The position numbers and the translations under genes are program-made. The notes under the pieces are model-generated. The model saw nothing but the letters and a program-made list of their open reading frames with translations, was not told the origin of the DNA and did not search any database. From the NCBI GenBank assembly GCA_945487445.1, contig CALYTU010000033.1, positions 1 through 12,799 on the forward strand: 12,799 nucleotides of DNA, given 5' to 3'. This document shows positions 7,807-12,799 of the stretch, in pieces. Source of the stretch: an uncultured Clostridia bacterium (lineage in GTDB: Bacteria; Bacillota; Clostridia; Oscillospirales; Oscillospiraceae). The first letter of the stretch is position 1. Each line of letters begins with the position of its first letter.

Positions 7807-8907
7807 ATGGATCGCAAAAAAGTCATTGTCCGAACCAGTGTTCTCGGCATCGTCGCGAACATCTTGCTTGCGGGCTTCAAGGCCGCGGTGGGCCTGATCT
7901 CCAACTCCATCGCCATCGTGTTGGACGCGGTGAACAACCTCTCTGACGCGCTTTCCTCGGTCATCACCATCGTCGGCACGCATCTTGCAGGGAAGAAGCC
8001 GGACCGGAAGCATCCCTACGGCCACGGGCGGGCGGAGTATCTGACTGCCGCCACCATCGCGGTCATCGTGCTCTATGCCGGCGTTACTTCGCTGGTGGAG
8101 TCGGTGAAGAAGATCGTCCATCCCCAGACGCCGGATTACAGCGCCGTCGCCCTGAGTATCGTGGGCGTGGCAGTACTGGTCAAGCTTGTCCTGGGCTACT
8201 ATGTGAAAAAGGCCGGCCAGAGAGTCAGTTCCGACGCACTGATTGCATCCGGTGAGGACGCGCGGAACGACGCGATAATCTCTGCCGCAACGTTGGTCGC
8301 CGCAGGAGTCTATCTGATTTGGGAGCTGCCCGTGGAGGCCTGGCTGGGCGTGGTGATCTCCCTGATTATCGTGAGATCCGGCTTCCAGATGCTTCGCCAG
8401 ACCATCTCCCACATCCTCGGCGAGCGGGTCGACCGGGAGCTCTCGCTGGCGGTGAAGCAGACAATCACTGCCATTGCCCCGGTGGAGGGCGCCTATGATC
8501 TGATCCTACATAATTACGGACCCGATCTTCTGATCGGCTCAGTACACATTGAGATTCCCAACACCATGAACGCCGCCGAAATCGACCAGTTGGAACGGGA
8601 CATTGCGGACCGGGTGGCGGACGAACACGGCGTTGTGCTCACGGGAATCAGCATCTATTCGGTTGACGTAACCGACAATGAGATCGTCAGGACCCGCGAG
8701 GATATCCGCCGCCGTGTTATGTCCCACGACCATGTGCTTCAGATGCACGGCTTTCACATGCATGACGATGAGATTCGCCTCGACATCGTCATTGCCTTCG
8801 ACGCTGAGGACCGCGAGGGGCTCTATCAGGCTGTCACGGAGGAGCTCCGCACGGCCTATCCTGCATACCGGCTCTTTGTCACCCTGGACAGCGATATCAG
8901 TGATTAG
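7807..8907 (+). CDS. CDF-family cation efflux transporter with doubled C-terminal domain (probably Mn2+)
   Basis: Exports a divalent metal in exchange for protons. AGGAGG stands 6 bases before the ATG. Six membrane segments are predicted by eye at about 10-31, 34-57, 82-98, 112-132, 155-172 and 177-195. The transport site is N43/D47 in TM2 (NNLSD) and D151/D155 in TM5 (EDARND). Zinc CDF proteins have His/Asp and iron or zinc FieF has Asp/His there; N-D-D-D is the pattern I associate with Mn exporters such as MntE, so Mn2+ is inferred. DRKHPYGHGRAEY (66-78) is the usual cytosolic loop. A normal CDF dimer domain (about 205-287) is followed by roughly 75 more residues (293-366) that look like a second domain of the same fold. 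At 366 residues it exceeds the usual 300. Confidence 0.93.
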   Translation: MDRKKVIVRTSVLGIVANILLAGFKAAVGLISNSIAIVLDAVNNLSDALSSVITIVGTHLAGKKPDRKHPYGHGRAEYLTAATIAVIVLYAGVTSLVESVKKIVHPQTPDYSAVALSIVGVAVLVKLVLGYYVKKAGQRVSSDALIASGEDARNDAIISAATLVAAGVYLIWELPVEAWLGVVISLIIVRSGFQMLRQTISHILGERVDRELSLAVKQTITAIAPVEGAYDLILHNYGPDLLIGSVHIEIPNTMNAAEIDQLERDIADRVADEHGVVLTGISIYSVDVTDNEIVRTREDIRRRVMSHDHVLQMHGFHMHDDEIRLDIVIAFDAEDREGLYQAVTEELRTAYPAYRLFVTLDSDISD

Positions 8908-8915
8908 CGAACCGT

Positions 8916-9407
8916 ATGAAGCTGAAAAAACGCCTCTATCTGACCCTTCTGACAGCCTTCAGCCTAATTCTGTTCCTCGTCGAAAACCAGATTCCCGCTC
9001 CGGTGCCGGTGCCGGGCGTGAAGCTGGGTCTGGGCAACGTGATCATCGTCGCGGTCCTATTTCTCTATGGGCCAAGGGAAGCCCTGGCTGTTCTGAACGT
9101 CAAGCTTCTGCTCTCCGCCCTTCTGACGGGGAACCTTGGCGCGCTGGCCTATTCCTGCACGGGCGGGCTTTTGAGCTGGGGCGGAATGTGTCTGCTTCGG
9201 CCGCTGCTCCGGGAAAAGCAGCTTTGGATTGCCTCAGTTCTGGGGGCCATGCTGCATAACCTGGGCCAGCTTCTGACAGCCATGCTGATCGCCGCGACCC
9301 CCGGCCTGCTGGCTTACCTGCCCGTTCTCTTGCTCTCGGGCATGATTACCGGGTTCTTCACCGGCATGGCCGCCCAGGCTGTGACTGCGCGTCTGCCCAT
9401 CCGATAG
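8916..9407 (+). CDS. Gx transporter family membrane protein (HepPP_syn_1 type)
   Basis: A 163-residue, very hydrophobic protein with about five membrane segments. It carries the family hallmarks ENQIP (23-27), PGVKLGLGN (33-41), LLTGNLG (69-75) and LHNLGQ (113-118). The family is often annotated as heptaprenyl diphosphate synthase component I, which is misleading: the fold resembles substrate-binding subunits of ECF-type vitamin transporters. The substrate is unknown. The ATG lies 8 bases after the CDF stop with no clear ribosome binding site, so translation probably depends on the upstream gene. Relatives usually sit beside a NusG-domain-II protein, ApbE or Rnf genes; none of these is present in the window. 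Confidence 0.87.
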   Translation: MKLKKRLYLTLLTAFSLILFLVENQIPAPVPVPGVKLGLGNVIIVAVLFLYGPREALAVLNVKLLLSALLTGNLGALAYSCTGGLLSWGGMCLLRPLLREKQLWIASVLGAMLHNLGQLLTAMLIAATPGLLAYLPVLLLSGMITGFFTGMAAQAVTARLPIR

Positions 9408-9518
9408 GCGTGGCGGCGTATCCCGTCCTTCGCGCAGATGGCAAAGCCGACCGGGAAGCCTCTTCAATCCCGCATAAGCATTATTTGAAAGTGGATTATC
9501 TGATTTAGGAGAGATAAG

Positions 9519-10880
9519 ATGAAGGATTCCGATAACATTTTGACTGTGATTCCCGCCAGCCGTCGGGTGCGGCTGCTGCTCGGCGAGGGCAGAGGCGGAG
9601 AAGGTCCTTTGGTCTGGACATCTTTTTTGCTGCGCCAGCCAACCCAAACAGGGCTGCTGCTTTATCATACAATGACACTGGAACTGCTGTTTGTTCCAAA
9701 GGAACTGCTCTCCGCGCTGGAGAACCCGGCAGGGGAGCTGCGCGAGACGCTGCGAAAAAAGTGGTTCCTGGTCCCACCGGACCTGGACGAGCATGGCGCG
9801 GCCCGGGATCTGCGGCAGACGCTTCGCGCCATGGAGCCCCCTGCAGACCGGCTGGAGAAGTTCACCGTCTTCACCACCACGGCCTGCAATGCCCGCTGCT
9901 TCTACTGCTTTGAGCAGAGCTGGCAGACCCGGACCATGACGCCGGAGACAGCCGACAAAGCGGCGGATTTCATGCTCGCCAAAAGCGGCGGCCGCCCCTT
10001 CCGCATCGACTGGTTCGGCGGTGAGCCTCTGGTCAATCTGCGGGTCATCGACCGGATCAGTCAGCGTCTGACCGACGCCGGCGCGGACTTTGTTTCCTAT
10101 ATGGTTACAAACGGCTATCTGTTTGACGGGGCAGTGATCGAACGGGCGGTTCGACTCTGGAAGCTGCGGCAGGCAGACATTACGCTCGACGGTGTGGGTG
10201 AGACCTACGACCGGATCAAGGCCTACAAGACGGGCGGCGAAGGGGCCTTTGAGCGCGTCACGGGCAACATCGCGGCTTTGGCAGCGGCGGGGGTCCGCGT
10301 GAATATCCGCATGAACTTTGACCTGTACAATCTTTCGGAGATCGAGAAGCTGGCGGACTGGCTGATCGACCGTTTTGCCGGGACCCCGGGGATCACGGCC
10401 TACCCGATCCCCCTCAACGAAGACCCGGACGATCCCGCTGCCTGGCGCAGCGAGGACGACCGCGCCCGCCTGTGCGCTGCGGAGCTGGCTCTGCGGGACC
10501 GTCTGGAGGCCGCGGGCCTGCGCCGCTCCCTGCCCCTGGGCCGGGAGCCGGAGACAAATATGTGCATGGCTGACAGCGGGTGCATGGTCACGATCCTCCC
10601 GGACGGGCAGCTCGGGCTTTGCGAAAACTACGATCACAGCGATTTTCTCGGCAGTCTGGATGCCCCCGGCCCGGATGAAACCGTCCTGGCCGAGATGCGC
10701 GAGCTGCGCGACGAGATTCCGGCCTGTACCGACTGCCCCCTCTTCCCCGGCTGCATTCGGCTGCGCAAATGTCCCAACCAGATCTGCTATCCCCAGCGGC
10801 GGCAGGTCAAGGAAGAAATCAAAAAACGTTCCATGCTGACGGAATGGAACCGATATGAACAAAGGAGGAACCAAGCATGA
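9519..10880 (+). CDS. Radical SAM/SPASM enzyme, putative peptide maturase
   Basis: The 453-residue protein has three parts. An N-terminal region (about 1-115) is unlike the catalytic core and resembles the leading domain of RiPP-modifying radical SAM enzymes. The radical SAM domain has the cluster motif CNARCFYC (C123, C127, C130) and the SAM-binding GGEP (167-170). A C-terminal SPASM-like domain has cysteines C355, C368, C403, C406, C412, C418 and C423. The last spacings differ from the standard C-x2-C-x5-C-x3-C, having five residues between C412 and C418. C349 is an extra nearby cysteine. Such enzymes bind auxiliary Fe-S clusters and crosslink or epimerise peptides; the substrate here is unknown. 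AGGAGA stands about 6 bases before the ATG. The stop overlaps the next ATG (ATGA). Confidence 0.9.
   Translation: MKDSDNILTVIPASRRVRLLLGEGRGGEGPLVWTSFLLRQPTQTGLLLYHTMTLELLFVPKELLSALENPAGELRETLRKKWFLVPPDLDEHGAARDLRQTLRAMEPPADRLEKFTVFTTTACNARCFYCFEQSWQTRTMTPETADKAADFMLAKSGGRPFRIDWFGGEPLVNLRVIDRISQRLTDAGADFVSYMVTNGYLFDGAVIERAVRLWKLRQADITLDGVGETYDRIKAYKTGGEGAFERVTGNIAALAAAGVRVNIRMNFDLYNLSEIEKLADWLIDRFAGTPGITAYPIPLNEDPDDPAAWRSEDDRARLCAAELALRDRLEAAGLRRSLPLGREPETNMCMADSGCMVTILPDGQLGLCENYDHSDFLGSLDAPGPDETVLAEMRELRDEIPACTDCPLFPGCIRLRKCPNQICYPQRRQVKEEIKKRSMLTEWNRYEQRRNQA
10863..10868 (+). promoter_or_regulatory. pepF-type gene ribosome binding site inside the radical SAM gene
   Basis: AGGAGG, 8 bases before the peptidase ATG, lies within the last codons of the radical SAM gene. 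With the ATGA overlap it indicates coupled translation of the two proteins. Confidence 0.85.
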
Positions 10881-12637
10881 ACAAAGAGTGGGATCTGACG
10901 CCCCTGTATGAGGGCATTGACAGCGAGAAATTTCAGAACGACCTCAAGGCGCTGACTGAGGCCGTGGCGGCCTATAACGCCTTCGCCGCCGACCTGTCCG
11001 AAACCGACCGCGGCGGCGTCATCCGCGGGGGGCTGGAGCTCCAGGAGCGGCTGATGACCCTGGCCGGTCCGATGTTCGAATACGCCAGTCTGCGCAGCTC
11101 TGTCAACACGGCGGACGGCGAGGCGTTGGACGCCCTGAGCCGCCTGCAAAAACTCCTGTCCGACACCAGCGCCGCTGACGCCGCCTTCCGCGCCTATGTG
11201 GGCAAAACCGGGGGTCTGGAAGACCTGATCGCCGCCGATCCCTTCCTGGAAAGCTATGCCTATCTCCTGCGCACTATGAAGGACGACGCGAAGTATGTTC
11301 TGGACGAGAAGGTGGAGGAGGCCCTGGCCAAAATGAACCTCTCCGGCGGCTCGGCGTGGGAGAACCTCCAGTCCTATCTCACCTCCACCGTGGAGGCCGA
11401 GTATCGGGGCCGGAAGATGAACCTCTCAGCCGTGCGGAACCTGGCCTACGATCCGGACCCGGCTGTGCGCAAGGACGCCTACGATGCTGAGATCGCCTGC
11501 TATGACAAAATCAAGGACGGAGTCTGCTTCGCGCTGAATTCTCTCAAGCAGCAGGTCACAACGGAGTGTGAGATGCGCAAGGGCGGCTCCCCTCTGGAGA
11601 TGACCCTCCGGGCAAGTCGGATGCAAAAGACCACCCTCGACGCCATGATTCAGGCCATTGAGGAATACCTTCCCGTGTTCTGGAAGTATCTGCGAGCCAA
11701 GGCCAGAATTCTGGGCTATGAAGGCGGCCTGAAGTGGTGGGATATGTTCGCTCCCATGGGGAAGAACACGGCCGCCTACACCGTGGAGGACGCGAAGAAG
11801 TACCTGATCGACCATTTTAAGCCCTTCGCGCCGGACATGGCGGAGATGATGGAGCACGCCTTTGACGACAGCTGGATCGACTTCTATCCCCATCCCGGCA
11901 AGGTGGGCGGCGCATTCTGCGCCAACATTGCCTCCATCAAGCAAAGCCGTGTGCTGACCAACTTTGACGGCTCCTTCTCCGACATCGTTACCCTGGCCCA
12001 TGAGCTGGGCCACGCCTACCACGGCATGATGATTGAGAACCACAGGCCCCTGAACCTGGATTATTCCATGCCCGTTGCCGAGACTGCCTCCACCTTCAAC
12101 GAGACCGTGGTCATGAACGCCGCTCTGGACGAGGCCGCGGACAGGGAGATCAAGCTGGGGCTGCTGGAGAGCCAGCTGCAGGACACGACCCAGATCATGT
12201 GCGACATCATGAGCCGTTACTGGTTCGAGACCGCTGTCTTCGAGAAGGCCAGGGAGGGATTCGCTTTCCCGGACGAGCTTTGCGCCATGATGAAGGAGGC
12301 CCAGAAGCGCGGCTACGGAGACGGTCTGGATCTGGAGACCCTGAACCCCTACATGTGGGTGTGCAAGAGCCACTATTATTCCTCCGGCCTGAGCTTCTAT
12401 AACTTCCCCTACGCCTTCGGCGGTCTCTTCTCCGCCGGTCTCTACGCCCAGTATCGCAAGCAGGGCGAGGCGTTCCTGCCCAAATATCGCGCCCTTTTGC
12501 ACGCAACCACCGTCGCCTCCGTGGAGGACGTGGCCAAAATGGCCGACATTGACCTCGGCGACGTGGACTTCTGGCGCTCCAGCCTGGAAATCTTCAAGGA
12601 CCGTGTGGAGCTCTTCCTGGAGCTGGCCGGAACCTGA
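10877..12637 (+). CDS. pepF: M3-family oligoendopeptidase (PepF-like)
   Basis: A zinc metallopeptidase that cuts short peptides, normally in the cytoplasm; no signal peptide is seen. The 586-residue length is normal for the family (about 600). The zinc site is HELGH (H375, E376, H379), and the third ligand is most likely E402 in the following VAETASTFNE, 23 residues beyond H379. The segment PGKVGGAFCANI before the zinc motif and the opening NKEWDLTPLYEGIDS are typical of the PepF clade. It is joined to the radical SAM gene by an ATGA overlap and shares its promoter. PepF enzymes generally recycle peptides; a role in trimming a modified peptide is suggested only by the neighbour. The exact substrate is not predictable. 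Confidence 0.95.
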   Translation: MNKEWDLTPLYEGIDSEKFQNDLKALTEAVAAYNAFAADLSETDRGGVIRGGLELQERLMTLAGPMFEYASLRSSVNTADGEALDALSRLQKLLSDTSAADAAFRAYVGKTGGLEDLIAADPFLESYAYLLRTMKDDAKYVLDEKVEEALAKMNLSGGSAWENLQSYLTSTVEAEYRGRKMNLSAVRNLAYDPDPAVRKDAYDAEIACYDKIKDGVCFALNSLKQQVTTECEMRKGGSPLEMTLRASRMQKTTLDAMIQAIEEYLPVFWKYLRAKARILGYEGGLKWWDMFAPMGKNTAAYTVEDAKKYLIDHFKPFAPDMAEMMEHAFDDSWIDFYPHPGKVGGAFCANIASIKQSRVLTNFDGSFSDIVTLAHELGHAYHGMMIENHRPLNLDYSMPVAETASTFNETVVMNAALDEAADREIKLGLLESQLQDTTQIMCDIMSRYWFETAVFEKAREGFAFPDELCAMMKEAQKRGYGDGLDLETLNPYMWVCKSHYYSSGLSFYNFPYAFGGLFSAGLYAQYRKQGEAFLPKYRALLHATTVASVEDVAKMADIDLGDVDFWRSSLEIFKDRVELFLELAGT

Positions 12638-12678
12638 TCCGGAATTTGACGGATACGCCGCAGCAGGTAAAGAAACGT

Positions 12679-12716
12679 CCCCGCTAAATCCGCAGATTTC
12701 TGCGTATTTAGCGGGG
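12679..12716. repeat. Long intergenic hairpin downstream of pepF
   Basis: CCCCGCTAAAT (12679-12689) pairs perfectly with ATTTAGCGGGG (12706-12716). After a single C/T mismatch, CGCAG (12691-12695) pairs with CTGCG (12700-12704) around a loop of ATTT. No T-run follows on the plus strand, so it is not a textbook terminator for pepF. On the minus strand the stem is followed by the moderately T-rich ACGTTTCTTT. It may be a weak terminator, an mRNA 3'-end stabiliser or a REP-like element. Confidence 0.7.
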
Positions 12717-12768
12717 AGCGTGTCCATAAACCGGCGATACCCTTCATGTATCTATTCAGTAGCCCCAT

Positions 12769-12798
12769 CTGTCATTTCGAACGAAGTGAGAAATCCGT
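12769..12798 (-). repeat. Dispersed palindromic repeat, right-edge copy
   Basis: Inverted copy of the element at 4-40. CTGTCATTTCGA (12769-12780) and GAGAAATCCGT (12788-12798) are exact reverse complements of the left copy's arms. The centre is only 7 bases: AC (12781-12782) and GT (12786-12787) can pair around GAA. The same TC/TC mismatch separates the outer ATTTC/GAAAT stem from the centre. Between pepF and this repeat there is no supported gene. Confidence 0.75.
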
Positions 12799-12799
12799 T

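Noticed and set aside
7669..8412. A 247-codon minus-strand frame covering the divergent promoter region and the start of the CDF gene
   Set aside because: It overlaps the well-supported CDF gene, both promoters and the start of the methyltransferase leader. The His/Asp-rich translation is a reverse-strand artefact.
9438..9488. A 16-codon plus-strand ORF before the radical SAM gene, considered as a RiPP precursor
   Set aside because: It has no ribosome binding site, no cysteine, and no leader-core look. Too short and unsupported.
9408..9518. Possible terminator or riboswitch between the Gx and radical SAM genes
   Set aside because: TCCCG and CGGGA can pair only across a long loop and no T-run follows. 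A TTGAAA at 9485-9490 has no -10 at usable spacing. I see no supported element here beyond the ribosome binding site.
9234..10874. A 546-codon open frame on the minus strand, opposite the radical SAM gene
   Set aside because: It lies antisense to a gene with clear cluster and SPASM motifs. Its translation shows no recognisable domain, and GC-rich genes with strong third-position bias routinely leave such open frames. It also spans the end of the Gx gene.
11426..12727. A 433-codon minus-strand frame opposite pepF
   Set aside because: It is antisense to the HELGH peptidase and runs through the intergenic hairpin. No domain is visible.
12745..12799. Open frame starting with ATG at 12745 and running off the right edge
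   Set aside because: It consists largely of the palindromic repeat and has no ribosome binding site.

Overview
The window is an ordinary-looking chromosomal segment from a bacterium of the Firmicutes, most likely a GC-rich gut clostridium of the Oscillospirales type. This is inferred from the folate-dependent TrmFO, the dprA-topA-trmFO order also seen in Bacillus subtilis, the clostridial 'Gx' membrane protein, strong AGGAGG ribosome binding sites and GC-rich coding sequence. There are no rRNA, tRNA, CRISPR, phage or transposase genes. Both edges fall at copies of one dispersed palindromic repeat in opposite orientation, so the window may be a whole assembly contig that broke at repeats.

Left half (about 157-7706, minus strand): one tightly packed operon of six housekeeping genes, read right to left. 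The order is a SpoU-family RNA methyltransferase, dprA, topA, trmFO, plsX and rnc. It starts at a good extended -10 promoter (7678-7706) and ends at a strong intrinsic terminator (145-180). ATGA and TAATG stop/start overlaps, and a topA ribosome binding site inside the end of dprA, point to translational coupling. The genes cover RNA modification, DNA uptake and processing, supercoiling, phospholipid synthesis and RNA processing. Beyond the terminator, a second leftward promoter (81-109) drives something outside the window.

Right half (about 7722-12637, plus strand): a divergent promoter starts a CDF cation-efflux gene with a manganese-type metal site and a doubled cytosolic C-terminal region. 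It is followed 8 bases later by a small Gx-transporter membrane protein. After a 111-base gap come a radical SAM/SPASM enzyme and an M3-family oligoendopeptidase joined by a 4-base ATGA overlap. That pairing suggests a peptide-modifying enzyme with a peptidase, but no precursor peptide gene is visible.

Right end (12638-12799): non-coding, with a long near-perfect hairpin and the inverted copy of the edge repeat. The most notable points are the radical SAM-peptidase pair, the structurally conserved edge repeats with matching base-pair changes, the tandem C-terminal domains of the CDF protein, and the histone-like tail of topoisomerase I.
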